64,000 nt of DNA, taken from positions 62,001 to 126,000 of the forward strand of contig NZ_BCTF01000006.1 of the NCBI RefSeq assembly GCF_001571145.1. The letters run 5' to 3'. The DNA comes from Hydrogenophaga flava NBRC 102514. Its GTDB lineage: Bacteria > Pseudomonadota > Gammaproteobacteria > Burkholderiales > Burkholderiaceae_C. This document shows positions 28,069-37,374 of the stretch, one piece after another. A program made the position numbers and the translations under genes. Numbering within the stretch: the first letter of the stretch is position 1; each line of letters begins with the position of its first letter. The notes under the pieces were generated by a model, which saw only the letters and a list, made by a program, of their open reading frames with translations, did no database searches and was not told the origin of the DNA.

Positions 28069-28722
28069 ATGAACAAGCGCAACCTCCCCCGCATGCTGCT
28101 GCTGGCCGCCACGGTCAGCCTGGCGTCTGCCGCCGGTGCCCAGACGGTCGACAACTGGACCAATGGCGACGGCTCGCTCGCCTGGCGCAACGGAACGAAC
28201 GAACTGTGCTGGCGCAACAGCAACTGGACGCCGGCCACCGCCCACCCGGACTGCGACGGCGCCATCAAGCCGCCGCCCCCGCCTGCCCCCGTGGCCCAGG
28301 CGCCCGCGCCGGCACCGGTCCCTGTGCCAGCACCCGCACCCGCGCCCGCTCCTGCGCCCGCCCCGGTGCAGGCGATGACCCTGCAAGCCGAAACCCTGTT
28401 CGATTTCGACAAGGCGGTGCTCAAGCCGGCCGGCAAGGCCGCGCTCGACGGCCTTGTGGCCGAGCTCTCGAAGGTGAACGTCGAAACCATCATTGCGGTG
28501 GGCCACACCGACGCCACCGGCACCGATGCCTACAACCAGTCGCTGTCGGTGCGCCGCGTCGGCGCGGTCAAGGCCTACCTGGTGAGCAAGGGCGTGCCCA
28601 GCGAGCAGATCAAGACCGAAGGCCGCGGCGAGTCGCAGCCGGTGGCGTCCAACCAGACCCGCGAGGGCCGCGCCCAGAACCGCCGCGTGGAGATCGAGGT
28701 GGTGGGCACGCAGAAGCCCTGA
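28069..28722 (+). CDS. OmpA-family outer membrane protein
   Basis: A 217-residue precursor. A signal peptide ends at AAGAQ (about residue 25). A short N-terminal segment with two Cys (NELCWRNSNWT..HPDC) follows. Then comes a Pro-Ala linker (about residues 68-102) of near-perfect PAPA repeats. The OmpA_C peptidoglycan-binding domain has LFDFDKAVLKPAGKAAL, GHTDATGTDAYNQSLSVRR and the C-terminal REGRAQNRRVEIEV. There is no beta-barrel, so it is a periplasmic/cell-wall-linked type. The 188 bases before it hold no other gene. Confidence 0.92.
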   Translation: MNKRNLPRMLLLAATVSLASAAGAQTVDNWTNGDGSLAWRNGTNELCWRNSNWTPATAHPDCDGAIKPPPPPAPVAQAPAPAPVPVPAPAPAPAPAPAPVQAMTLQAETLFDFDKAVLKPAGKAALDGLVAELSKVNVETIIAVGHTDATGTDAYNQSLSVRRVGAVKAYLVSKGVPSEQIKTEGRGESQPVASNQTREGRAQNRRVEIEVVGTQKP

Positions 28723-28736
28723 GGACGGCGCCTGAA

Positions 28737-28758
28737 GCCTGACCGTGAGGGGTCAGGC
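28737..28758. terminator. Hairpin between convergent ompA-like and sensor kinase genes
   Basis: GCCTGACC (28737-28744) and GGTCAGGC (28751-28758) pair around GTGAGG. The stem straddles the kinase stop codon, and there is no U-tract in either direction. The position suggests a bidirectional terminator, but the signal is modest. Confidence 0.4.
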
Positions 28759-31356
28759 CTCGGCCCGCAGCGTGAAGCAGAAGCGCGCGCCCTGACCGGG
28801 CGCCGCCTGCACCGTGATGCGGCCGCCGTGCCGGTCCACGATGCGGCGCACCGTGGCCAGGCCCACCCCGGTGCCCTGGAAGTCGCTGGGGTGGTGCAGG
28901 CGCTGGAAGGGTTCGAACAGGTGGCCGGCCTTGGCCATGTCGAAACCGGCGCCGTTGTCGCACACACTGAAGCCGTTCAGACCATCGACCGTGTCCCTGC
29001 AGAAGCGGATGCGCGCCTGGGGTGTCCTGGCGCTGTACTTCCAGGCGTTGTCCAGCAGGTTGACCAGCAGGGCTTCGGCCAGGGCCGCATCGCAGTCGGC
29101 CTCCAGGCCGGGTTCCACCTCCACCACCACCTGGCGCGCCGGTTCGGCCGCGGCCAGCTCGGCCAGGCGCCGCGCGGCGATGACCGACAGGTCGACGCGG
29201 GTGCGGTCCAGCGGCTTGTTGGTGTAGCGCGAGAGCGCCAGCAGGCCTTCGATGAGCTCGCCCATGCGGCGCGTGCCGTCCTGGATGCGCTGCAGGTGCT
29301 GGCGCCCCTCGTCCCCCAGCAGACCGGCAAACTCGTCCATCAGGATCTGCACGAAGCCGTTGACCGTGCGCAGCGGCGCCCGCAGGTCGTGGGTGACGGC
29401 GGCGGTGAAGGCGTTGAGCTCCCGGTTGGCTGCGCTCAGCTCGGCCGTGCGTTCGACGACGCGCTGCTCCAGTTCTGTGTTGAGGCGGCGGATTTCCTGC
29501 GCTGCGCGTTCGCGCTCGGTCAGGTCCTGCACATAGGACACGCGGCGCACCGGCCGCCCGTCGGTGTCGCGCAGCACCGTGAGGTCGATCAGCACCGGGA
29601 AGATGCGGCCGTCGCGCGTGATGTGCTCGGTTTCGAAGACGATGTGGTCTTCAAGATAGGCTCGTTCCAGCGAGGCGTTCAGGCCGGGCAGGGCGCGCTC
29701 CGGGTACAGGCTGGCCACCGGCAGGCCGGTCAGCTCCCGGGCGGTGTAGCCGCGCTGCTGCGCGAAGGCGGGGTTGGCGGCGATCAGGGTTTCGGTCTGC
29801 ACATCGGAGATCAGCAGCCCGACCTCGCTGTGTTCGAAGGCCTCGGCCCACAGGCGCAGGCCGGCCTCGGCCCGGCGGCGTTCCGTGAGGTCCTGGAACG
29901 ACACCAGCATGCCGTCGGGCAGGGCGATGCCGCCGGATTCGGCGATGCAGGTGCTGCCGTCGAAGCAGCGCAACTCGTACTCGGCGGTCGGCAGCGCCAT
30001 GGGCGTCTTGCCGATGTGTGGCAACGCATTTCGCCAGCGTTCGCGGGCCGCGTCCCGGGCGGGTCCCTCCGGGAAAGCCTGCACGAACCACTGGTCAACA
30101 TGGGGCACGTGGCGGATGTCGTAGCCGAGCAGCTGTGTGAAACGGGTGTTGAGCAGCAGCACCTGGCCATCGCTGCCGACAAAGACCATGGCCACCGGCG
30201 CGTGGTCGAACAGCATCTGGAAGCGTTCGCGGCTCTCGCCCAGCGCATTCACCAGGCGGGCCATCGAGCGGGCGAACACGGCGACCTCACCGCTGCCCGC
30301 CACCTCCGGCAGGCTCACCAGCGGACGGTTCACGTCCAGGTCGGCCACCGCCTGGCTCAGGCGCTCCATGGGACGCAGCTTGCGGCCCATGGCCCACCAG
30401 ATGACCCAGGAGAACAGCAGGGCCGACAGCAGGCCCACGGCCAGCGCGCGCAGGCCCAGGCGCCGTGCGTCGGCGAAGGCGGTTTCTTCGTCCAGCCGCA
30501 CCAGCACCGTCCAGCCCAGGCCGGGGTAGGGGTGGGTGCCCAGGGCCGGCGCGGCGGCGGTGAGGTAGCGCCGCCCATCGGGCCAGGTCTCGATGGCGGT
30601 CCCCACCCGGCCGGCCTTCGAACCCTTGAACACCGACAGCGACGACAGGTTGGCCGCGGAGCGGGCGGGCAGGGTGGGGCTGCCCACGATGACTTCGCCG
30701 TCCCGGTTGACCAGCAGCATCTCCAGCCCCGGAACATCCAGCTGGTCCAGCAGCTGGTAGCGCAGCTGGTAGGCCCAGTCCAGGCTGAGGTGGGTGGCGA
30801 GCACGCCGATGAAATGGCCCTGCCGGTCGTGCAGAGGCAGGGAGATGTCCATCAGCCGCAGCGGCAGCTCGTCCAGCATGGGTGGGGGCAGCAGCTTGCC
30901 CAACAGCACGGCGTCGTGGATGTCTTCCTGATGCAGGCGCTGCTGGCCGCCGATGAACCACGAGCGCTGCGACACATCCGCGCCGTTGATGCGCGGTTCG
31001 GTGCTGGCCACGATGCGGCCCAGCGTGTCGGTGATGCCGATCCAGGCGTAGAACGGGTAGATGGCCTTCTTGGTCAGCAGCAGGGTCTGCTTGTCCTGTG
31101 CAGCCCGTTGCGGGTCGCGCAGGCGGTCAAGGCTGGCAATGAAACGCAGTTCGGTGGTGCGCGCGTTCATGTCCTGGTCGAGCTGCGAGGCCATGCGCGT
31201 GGCCAGGATGCGCTGCAGCCTGAACTGGTCGGCTTCGATCTGTTGCTGCACCAGGCGCGTGGTCAGCAGCACGTAGCCCGCCGCGCTGGCCACGGCCAGG
31301 CCACCGATGAGCAGCACCAGTTGCAGCCGAAGACTGTTGCGCAGACCAGAAGACAC
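28753..31356 (-). CDS. Sensor histidine kinase with Cache, HAMP and two PAS domains
   Basis: About 867 residues. TM1 lies near residues 10-30, then a dCache-like periplasmic sensor (about 40-290), TM2 (about 300-325), HAMP, and two PAS/PAC modules (the first with FDHAPVAMVF, the second with FEHSEVGLLI). A coiled coil leads into HisKA with the phospho-acceptor in TAAVTHDLRAPLRTVNG, then HATPase_c with NLLDNAWKYS and DNGAGFD. No response regulator gene adjoins it, so it is an orphan kinase. The start is uncertain: a GTG at 31356 puts TM1 near the N-terminus, and a TTG at 31428 is also open. Confidence 0.88.
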   Translation of the reverse strand: MSSGLRNSLRLQLVLLIGGLAVASAAGYVLLTTRLVQQQIEADQFRLQRILATRMASQLDQDMNARTTELRFIASLDRLRDPQRAAQDKQTLLLTKKAIYPFYAWIGITDTLGRIVASTEPRINGADVSQRSWFIGGQQRLHQEDIHDAVLLGKLLPPPMLDELPLRLMDISLPLHDRQGHFIGVLATHLSLDWAYQLRYQLLDQLDVPGLEMLLVNRDGEVIVGSPTLPARSAANLSSLSVFKGSKAGRVGTAIETWPDGRRYLTAAAPALGTHPYPGLGWTVLVRLDEETAFADARRLGLRALAVGLLSALLFSWVIWWAMGRKLRPMERLSQAVADLDVNRPLVSLPEVAGSGEVAVFARSMARLVNALGESRERFQMLFDHAPVAMVFVGSDGQVLLLNTRFTQLLGYDIRHVPHVDQWFVQAFPEGPARDAARERWRNALPHIGKTPMALPTAEYELRCFDGSTCIAESGGIALPDGMLVSFQDLTERRRAEAGLRLWAEAFEHSEVGLLISDVQTETLIAANPAFAQQRGYTARELTGLPVASLYPERALPGLNASLERAYLEDHIVFETEHITRDGRIFPVLIDLTVLRDTDGRPVRRVSYVQDLTERERAAQEIRRLNTELEQRVVERTAELSAANRELNAFTAAVTHDLRAPLRTVNGFVQILMDEFAGLLGDEGRQHLQRIQDGTRRMGELIEGLLALSRYTNKPLDRTRVDLSVIAARRLAELAAAEPARQVVVEVEPGLEADCDAALAEALLVNLLDNAWKYSARTPQARIRFCRDTVDGLNGFSVCDNGAGFDMAKAGHLFEPFQRLHHPSDFQGTGVGLATVRRIVDRHGGRITVQAAPGQGARFCFTLRAEA

Positions 31357-31488
31357 GTTGATGCGGTGAGGGCGGGGGGCCGCTGTGATCGGAGGAAGGC
31401 TTGTTGCCCGGGAAGGACCGTTGTACAAGATCCTGCCCGGGGCTCCCCGGATGCCCTTGTCAGAGTTGACGTTTTCTGACGAGCGTTG

Positions 31489-32409
31489 TCAGCGGGGCGT
31501 GGCCGCTTCAACCAGTTTCACCACCGCCCACAGCACGCGGTTGGCGGGTGTGGGCACGCCCAGGGCCTCGCCGCGGCGCACCACATGGCCGTTGAGGTGG
31601 TCGATCTCGCTGGGTTTGCCGCGCATCAGGTCCTGCGCGGTGGACGAGTACTGGCTGGGCATGGTCTCGGCGATGCGGCGCACGGCGGTGTCCACGTCGC
31701 CGGGCAGGGTCACACCGTCGGCCGCGGCCACCGCGCGGCACTCGGCCACCACGTCGCGCATGGTGTCCTTCACCCCGGGCTGCTGCACCAGTTCGCCGTA
31801 GGGGATGCGGCCCACAGCCGAGAGCGCGTTGTAGGCGCAGTTGAGGATGAGCTTGGCCCAGAGCGCGCCGCGCACGTTGTCGCTGATCTCGGTGGGCACG
31901 CCGGCGGCCATGAGCGCCTGGGCGACCCCTTCGCTGGCCGGAGACGGTTCGATGACCAGTTCGCCGCGCCCGTGGTGGCGCAGGTGGCCGGGGCCGGCCA
32001 TCTCGGTGGCCACATAGACCACGGCAGCGGCCACATGGGCGCCGGGCAGCACGGCGCGCAGGCGCTCGGCGTTGTCCACGCCGTTCTGCAGGCACAGCAC
32101 CAGGGCACCAGGCTTGAGGTGCTCGCGCATCTGTTCGCCCGCACTTTCCGTGTCGGGCGACTTGACCGCGAACAGCACCAGGTCGGCGCCGGCCACGGCC
32201 GAGGCCTCGGTGCTGGCGTGCAGCTTCACGGTCTCGTCGAAGGCCAGGGTCTGCATGCGCAGGCCCTGGGCCTGAAACACCTGCACGTGCTGCGGCCGGC
32301 CGATGAGCGTGACGCGGTGGCCGGCGCGCGCCAGCATGCCGCCGTAGTAGCAGCCGACGGCACCGGCACCGAGTACGGCGACCTGGAGAGGGGCGGCCGG
32401 CGTGCTCAT
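31489..32409 (-). CDS. panE: 2-dehydropantoate 2-reductase
   Basis: A 306-residue NADPH enzyme of pantothenate synthesis that reduces ketopantoate to pantoate. The N-terminal Rossmann motif is VAVLGAGAVGCYYGGMLARAG. LFAVKSPDTE and CLQNGVDN are typical of ApbA/PanE. The catalytic Lys lies in GALWAKLILNCAYNALSA. It follows a small unknown gene by 2 bases. It is about 24 kb from panD, in a different transcription unit. Some relatives in this family act on other 2-oxo acids, so the pantothenate role is likely rather than proven. Confidence 0.88.
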   Translation of the reverse strand: MSTPAAPLQVAVLGAGAVGCYYGGMLARAGHRVTLIGRPQHVQVFQAQGLRMQTLAFDETVKLHASTEASAVAGADLVLFAVKSPDTESAGEQMREHLKPGALVLCLQNGVDNAERLRAVLPGAHVAAAVVYVATEMAGPGHLRHHGRGELVIEPSPASEGVAQALMAAGVPTEISDNVRGALWAKLILNCAYNALSAVGRIPYGELVQQPGVKDTMRDVVAECRAVAAADGVTLPGDVDTAVRRIAETMPSQYSSTAQDLMRGKPSEIDHLNGHVVRRGEALGVPTPANRVLWAVVKLVEAATPR

Positions 32410-32411
32410 GG

Positions 32412-32705
32412 TCAGATCGCCAGCAGTTTGCAGATGGCCGTGATGTGGGCCGGCGTCGGCTTCTCGGGCGGCATCTCGTCTTCGGCCGCGCTGGCGTCTT
32501 CGTGCGCCTGGATGGCTGCGACCAGCGCGTACTGGTTGTCCCAGGTCAGCGTCTTGCCCTCGGGGCACATGTCGCGCAGGGTGCCGAACCAGTAGTAGCC
32601 GTCCTTGCCGCCGAAGAGTTTGTCGATGCCCGCGGCGTCGCCGGACTTGAGGCCGGCGCCGCTGAGGATGAGCTTGAGCTTGTGGTGGGAGACCGCGTAG
32701 TGCAT
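32412..32705 (-). CDS. Small hypothetical protein, 97 residues
   Basis: I do not recognise this family. The protein is soluble, without a signal or membrane segment. It has SHHKLKLILSGAGLKSGDAAG near the N-terminus and an acidic C-terminal third (EDASAAEDEMPPEKPTP). It lies 2 bases upstream of panE in the same direction, so the two are probably cotranscribed. The start MHYAV at 32705 has no evident Shine-Dalgarno. An upstream extension to 32852 would run through the urc1 promoter region and is less likely. Confidence 0.55.
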   Translation of the reverse strand: MHYAVSHHKLKLILSGAGLKSGDAAGIDKLFGGKDGYYWFGTLRDMCPEGKTLTWDNQYALVAAIQAHEDASAAEDEMPPEKPTPAHITAICKLLAI

Positions 32706-32798
32706 GGAAGTGGGCAGGAAAAGGGGGAGGGCCGGGATTGTACGGAGGGCCGCCGGGTGGACGGCTGGCATCGGCCTTGCTACAACGGAAACGGGCGT

Positions 32799-32823
32799 CG
32801 GCAGCGGCTTTGAGCCGTTGCCG
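32799..32823 (+). promoter_or_regulatory. Leader hairpin upstream of urc1
   Basis: CGGCAGCGGCT (32799-32809) and AGCCGTTGCCG (32813-32823) can form an 11-bp stem with one G-U pair and a 3-base loop. It lies 41 bases before the urc1 start, in the divergent gap with the small hypothetical gene. No U-tract follows. It could affect urc operon mRNA, or be chance in GC-rich DNA. Confidence 0.3.
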
Positions 32824-32863
32824 CCGGTTCGCCCTCCAGGGGCTTTCACCACAGGACCTGTCC

Positions 32864-34156
32864 ATGTCCGCAGACGCTTCCCAGCCTTCCGGCGAGGCCC
32901 CTGCCTCGGCCCAGACGCCGCACCCGCGCCACATCCGGCTCACCTCGCACTCGGGCGGCTTCGGTGCCCTGCCCATCGTCTGGGGCGCGGCCACGGCGCG
33001 CGAACGCGGGCCTGTGGTGGGCACCACCACCAACCGCGCGCACCGCAACGTCATCGGCACCCACAGCGGCAGCTACAGCGTCTACCGCGCGCTGGCGGTG
33101 GCGGCCGGCGCGCTCAAGCGCGAGCACAAGGCCGACCTGACCAACACCGCGCCCACCGACGTGATCGGCCCCTACCCGCAGTGGGCCGACCCGACCAAGA
33201 TCGTCAGCCTGGACCCCTGGGGCGCCGAAGTGGCCGATGTGTACGCGCAGGAACTGGCGGCGGGTTACGACATCCGCCCGACGATTGCCGTGACCAAGGC
33301 CCATGTGCTGCTGCCCGAGGTGATCGACGCGCTGCAGAAAGGGCGCCTGCAGCCCGACGGCCAGCTGCTCACCGCGGGCGGCGCGGCGGTGGTGACCAAG
33401 GTGGCGGTGGAGCCGGTCTGGTACCTGCCGGGCGTGGCCAAGCGCTTTGGCTGCAGCGAGGCGGATTTGCGCCGCGTGCTGTTCGAAGAAACCGGGGGCA
33501 TGTACCCGGAGCTGGTCACGCGATCCGACCTCGAAGTCTTCCTGCCGCCCATCGGCGGGCAGACGCTCTACATCTTCGGCAACCCGCGCGACCTGGCCAA
33601 CCCCGCCGTCACGCTGACCGCGCGCGTGCACGACGAGTGCAACGGCTCCGACGTGTTCGGCTCCGACATCTGCACCTGCCGACCCTACCTGACGCACGCC
33701 ATCGAGGAATGCATCCAGGGCGCACAGCGCGGCGGTGTGGGCCTGGTGGCCTACTCGCGCAAGGAGGGCCGGGCGCTGGGCGAGGTGACCAAGTTCCTCG
33801 TCTACAACGCGCGCAAGCGCCAGGTGGGCGGCGACACGGCCGACCAGTACTTCGCACGCACCGAATGCGTGGCTGGCGTGCAGGACATGCGCTTCCAGGA
33901 GCTCATGCCCGACGTGCTGCACTGGCTGGGCATCACCAAAATCCACCGGCTGGTCTCGATGAGCAACATGAAGTACGACGCCATCACCGGCTCGGGCATC
34001 GAGGTGGGCGAGCGCGTCAACATCCCGGACGAGCTGATCCCCGCCGACGCGAGGGTGGAGATGGACGCCAAGATGGCGGCCGGCTACTTCACGCCGGGCG
34101 TGGTGCCCGATGCCGAAGAACTGAAAAAGGCCAAGGGCCGCGCGCTGGGGGCATGA
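32864..34156 (+). CDS. urc1: GTP cyclohydrolase II-like protein of the URC pyrimidine pathway (Urc1)
   Basis: A 430-residue protein with a RibA-like C-terminal half. The zinc ligands are conserved as ECNGSDVFGSDICTC, which preserves the CX10CXC spacing of GTP cyclohydrolase II. The N-terminal 140 residues are an extra domain not found in riboflavin RibA. The neighbours urc4, upp and a cytosine deaminase identify it as the bacterial version of yeast Urc1, which acts in uracil breakdown rather than riboflavin synthesis. The ATG at 32864 follows AGGA. Its stop overlaps the urc4 start (ATGA). The true substrate is assumed to be a uracil nucleotide derivative. Confidence 0.85.
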   Translation: MSADASQPSGEAPASAQTPHPRHIRLTSHSGGFGALPIVWGAATARERGPVVGTTTNRAHRNVIGTHSGSYSVYRALAVAAGALKREHKADLTNTAPTDVIGPYPQWADPTKIVSLDPWGAEVADVYAQELAAGYDIRPTIAVTKAHVLLPEVIDALQKGRLQPDGQLLTAGGAAVVTKVAVEPVWYLPGVAKRFGCSEADLRRVLFEETGGMYPELVTRSDLEVFLPPIGGQTLYIFGNPRDLANPAVTLTARVHDECNGSDVFGSDICTCRPYLTHAIEECIQGAQRGGVGLVAYSRKEGRALGEVTKFLVYNARKRQVGGDTADQYFARTECVAGVQDMRFQELMPDVLHWLGITKIHRLVSMSNMKYDAITGSGIEVGERVNIPDELIPADARVEMDAKMAAGYFTPGVVPDAEELKKAKGRALGA

Positions 34157-35403
34157 GCGTGCCAAAGACCCCGACCGATCCAACCACCCCGGCCGGCGCC
34201 GCCCGGCTGCTGCGGTCGACCACCGCCGTCCGCGCCCGCGCGCAGGCGCTGCTGGCGCGGGCGCGCGCGGGCGCTTCGGAGCACTTCACCGTGCAAGACG
34301 CCGCGCTGGCCGGCGCCGCGCGCACCGTGGCCCAGCTCACGCGTGAGCGCTACCCCGACGGCCGCATCCCGTACCACAGCCGCTGGCGCCACTTCGAGGC
34401 CGGTGGCGTGGACCGGCGCGCCCTGCTGGACCAGGCGCTGGGCGACGTGGACGCGGCCACACGGGCGCGCGCGCAGATCGATCTGGTGCTGGTGAGCGTG
34501 CTGCTGGACGCCGGGGCAGGGCCCGACTGGTCGTACCTGGAAGCCGCCAGCGGCCAACACTTCGCGCGCTCCGAAGGCCTGGGTGTGGCGAGCTTCCATG
34601 CCTTCCTGGCGGGGCTGTTCTCCAGCGATCCGCTGCAGCCGCTGCGGGTGGATGCGGTCGGCTTGCAGCGCGTCACGGCAGGCCCGCTGGGGGGCGCCTT
34701 CCAGGTGTCGCCCGACAACCCGCTGGTGGGCCTGAAGGGGCGTGCCGCCCTGCTGCGCCGGCTGGGCGAGGCGCTGGCCGCGCAGCCGGCGGTGTTCGGT
34801 GCCCAGGGCCGGCCCGGTGGTCTGTTCGATGTGCTGACCGCACAGGGCTCCGCAGCCGTGGCCGCACACGACATCCTCGCGCTGCTGCTGGACACGCTGT
34901 CCGGCATCTGGCCGGCGCAGAACACCATCGACGGCGCGCCGCTGGGCGACTGCTGGCGACACCCGGCCGTGGTGGGCGAGGGGCTGACCCAGGGCTGGAT
35001 GCCCTTCCACAAGCTCTCGCAATGGCTGAGCTACTCGCTGCTCGAACCCTTTGAATGGGCCGGTGTTCGCGTCACCGGTCTGGACGCCCTGACGGGGCTG
35101 CCCGAATACCGCAACGGCGGCCTGCTGATCGACGCGGGCGTGCTGCGACCGCTGCCACCCGACTGGGCCACACGCGACTGGCAGGCGGGTGACGCCTTCA
35201 TCGTCGAATGGCGCGCGCTCACCGTCGCGCTGCTGGACGAACTGGCGCCCCTGGTGCGCGCCGAGCTGGGCCTGGACGAAGCGCAGATGCCGCTGGCCTG
35301 CGTGCTCGAAGGCGGCACCTGGGCGGCAGGGCGCCTGCTGGCCCAGCGCGAGCGCGGCGGGCTGCCGCCGCTGAACATCGTCAGCGACGGCACGGTTTTC
35401 TGA
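34153..35403 (+). CDS. urc4: URC4/urg3 family protein (DUF1688)
   Basis: A 416-residue protein of the DUF1688 family, required for uracil catabolism in Lachancea kluyveri and of unsolved chemistry. Recognisable stretches are [15 protein letters not shown] at the N-terminus, [29 protein letters not shown], and [14 protein letters not shown]. No signal peptide or membrane segment is present. Translation is coupled to urc1 by a 4-base overlap. The gene set urc1-urc4-upp recurs in bacteria and supports the assignment. Confidence 0.88.
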   Translation: MSVPKTPTDPTTPAGAARLLRSTTAVRARAQALLARARAGASEHFTVQDAALAGAARTVAQLTRERYPDGRIPYHSRWRHFEAGGVDRRALLDQALGDVDAATRARAQIDLVLVSVLLDAGAGPDWSYLEAASGQHFARSEGLGVASFHAFLAGLFSSDPLQPLRVDAVGLQRVTAGPLGGAFQVSPDNPLVGLKGRAALLRRLGEALAAQPAVFGAQGRPGGLFDVLTAQGSAAVAAHDILALLLDTLSGIWPAQNTIDGAPLGDCWRHPAVVGEGLTQGWMPFHKLSQWLSYSLLEPFEWAGVRVTGLDALTGLPEYRNGGLLIDAGVLRPLPPDWATRDWQAGDAFIVEWRALTVALLDELAPLVRAELGLDEAQMPLACVLEGGTWAAGRLLAQRERGGLPPLNIVSDGTVF

Positions 35404-35435
35404 TCCTTTTCCTCACCACAACTCAAAGGCACATC

Positions 35436-36065
35436 ATGAGCAATGTTCACGTCGTGAACCACCCGCTGGTGCAGCACAAGCTCACGCTCATGCGCAACAA
35501 GACAGCGAGCACCAACAGCTTCCGCCGCCTGCTCAACGAACTGTCCATGCTCATGACCTACGAGGTCACGCGCGACATGCCCATGCAGCCCATGACGGTG
35601 GAGACGCCGCTGGAGACCATGACCGGCCAGGTCATCGACGGCAAGAAGCTGGTCTTCGTGTCCATCCTGCGCGCGGGCAACGGCATCCTGGACGGCATGC
35701 TCAGCGTGGTGCCGGGCGCGCGCGTGGGCCACATCGGCCTCTACCGCGACCCCAAGACCCTGACCGCGGTGGAGTACTACTTCAAGATGCCGCCCGAGAT
35801 GCACGAGCGCGACGCCATCGTGGTGGACCCGATGCTGGCCACCGGCCACTCCGCCATCGCCGCCATTGACCGCCTCAAGGAGTGCAACCCGAAGTCCATC
35901 AAGTTCGTCTGCCTGCTGACCTGCCCCGAAGGTCTGGCCGCGATGGAGAAGTCCCACCCCGACGTGCCCATCTACACCGCCGCCATCGACCGCCAGCTCA
36001 ACGAACACGGCTACATCCTGCCGGGCCTGGGCGACGCCGGTGACCGCATCTTCGGTACGCAGTAG
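35436..36065 (+). CDS. upp: Uracil phosphoribosyltransferase
   Basis: A 209-residue enzyme that joins uracil to PRPP to give [22 protein letters not shown] is the standard N-terminus. The PRPP loop is [13 protein letters not shown], and the C-terminal [13 protein letters not shown] contacts uracil. It follows urc4 by 32 bases. In yeast the URC route also needs this activity (Urc6), which suggests the catabolic substrate is a nucleotide. Here it may serve both salvage and catabolism. Confidence 0.96.
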   Translation: MSNVHVVNHPLVQHKLTLMRNKTASTNSFRRLLNELSMLMTYEVTRDMPMQPMTVETPLETMTGQVIDGKKLVFVSILRAGNGILDGMLSVVPGARVGHIGLYRDPKTLTAVEYYFKMPPEMHERDAIVVDPMLATGHSAIAAIDRLKECNPKSIKFVCLLTCPEGLAAMEKSHPDVPIYTAAIDRQLNEHGYILPGLGDAGDRIFGTQ

Positions 36066-36084
36066 TTGCGCACACAATGAGCCC

Positions 36085-37374
36085 ATGCTTGACCTGCTGA
36101 TCACCAACGCCACCCTGCCCGACGGACGCACCGACATGGCCGTGGCCGTGCAGGGTGGCCGCATCGTTGAAGTGACCGAGGGCCTGCAGGCGCCCGCGCA
36201 TGAAACGGTGGACGCCGCTGGCCAGTTGCTGAGCCCGCCGTTCTGCGACCCCCACTTCCACATGGACGCGACACTGAGTTACGGCCTGCCGCGCGTGAAC
36301 CAGAGCGGCACCCTGCTCGAAGGCATCGCGCTCTGGGGCGAGCTCAAGCCGCTGCTGACCGAGGAAGCGCTGGTCGAACGCGCGCTGGCGTATTGCGACT
36401 GGGCGGTGGCCAAAGGCCTGCTGGCCATACGCAGCCACGTCGACACCAGCGACCCCAGCCTGCTGCCGGTGCGCGCGATGCTGGAAGTGAAAAAACGCGT
36501 CGCGCCCTACCTCGACCTGCAGCTGGTCGCCTTCCCGCAGGACGGTGTGCTGCGCACGAAAGGCGGGCTCGACAACCTCAAGCGCGCGCTCGACCTGGGT
36601 GTGGACGTGGTCGGCGGCATCCCGCACTTCGAACGCACCATGGCCGATGGCGCCGAGAGCGTGACGCTGCTCTGCGAACTGGCCGCCGAACGCGGCCTGC
36701 CGGTGGACATGCACTGCGACGAAAGCGACGACCCACTCTCGCGCCACATCGAGACACTGGCGTATGAAACCCAGCGCCTGGGCCTGCAGGGTCGCGTCAA
36801 CGGTTCGCACCTGACGTCCATGCACAGCATGGACAACTACTACGTGAGCAAGCTGATCCCGCTGATCGCGGAGAGCGGGGTGAGCGCGGTGGCCAACCCA
36901 CTCATCAACATCACGCTGCAGGGCCGGCACGACACGTATCCCAAGCGCCGCGGCATGACCCGCGTGCCCGAGCTGATGGCAGCCGGCGTGACGGTGGCCT
37001 TCGGCCACGACTGCGTGATGGACCCCTGGTATTCGCTGGGCAGCGGCGACATGCTGGAGGTGGCGCACATGGGCCTGCACGTGGCGCAAATGACCAGCCA
37101 GGCTGGTATGCGCCAGTGCTTCGACGCGGTGACGCTGAACGCGGCGCAGGTGATGGGGCTGACGGGTTACGGCATCGAAGCTGGGAAGGACGCGAGCTTC
37201 GTGCTGCTGCAGGCGCGCGACCCGGTCGAGGCGATCCGTCTGCGCGCGACGCGGCTGAAGGTGTGGCGCCAGGGCCAGCTGCTGGCGCAGACCGCGCCGA
37301 CCGAGGCGCAGCTCTCGCTGCCCGGCCGGCCGAGCCGCACAGCCTTCATGCCGGTGCGAGCAGCCGGCGGCTGA
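36085..37374 (+). CDS. codA: Cytosine deaminase-like amidohydrolase (CodA family)
   Basis: A 429-residue metal-dependent hydrolase. Metal ligands are visible: DPHFHMDATL, HCDESDD with the catalytic Glu nearby, a mid-protein GSHLTSMHS, and GHDCVMDPWYSLGSGDM, which closely resembles the active-site Asp region of E. coli CodA. It would convert cytosine to uracil and feed the URC pathway. The ATG at 36085 gives the normal length. Its last 29 bases overlap the convergent yggU gene. Related amidohydrolases act on isoguanine or creatinine, so the substrate is inferred mainly from context. Confidence 0.85.
   Translation: MLDLLITNATLPDGRTDMAVAVQGGRIVEVTEGLQAPAHETVDAAGQLLSPPFCDPHFHMDATLSYGLPRVNQSGTLLEGIALWGELKPLLTEEALVERALAYCDWAVAKGLLAIRSHVDTSDPSLLPVRAMLEVKKRVAPYLDLQLVAFPQDGVLRTKGGLDNLKRALDLGVDVVGGIPHFERTMADGAESVTLLCELAAERGLPVDMHCDESDDPLSRHIETLAYETQRLGLQGRVNGSHLTSMHSMDNYYVSKLIPLIAESGVSAVANPLINITLQGRHDTYPKRRGMTRVPELMAAGVTVAFGHDCVMDPWYSLGSGDMLEVAHMGLHVAQMTSQAGMRQCFDAVTLNAAQVMGLTGYGIEAGKDASFVLLQARDPVEAIRLRATRLKVWRQGQLLAQTAPTEAQLSLPGRPSRTAFMPVRAAGG

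Noticed and set aside
28290-28372. Tandem CCCGCACC-like repeats as a DNA repeat element
   Set aside because: They encode the Pro-Ala linker of the OmpA-type protein in frame. The low-complexity linker explains them.
32738-32863. Longer N-terminus of urc1 starting at 32738
   Set aside because: The added residues read through the divergent promoter gap and a hairpin, lack family likeness, and ATG 32864 has an AGGA sequence upstream.
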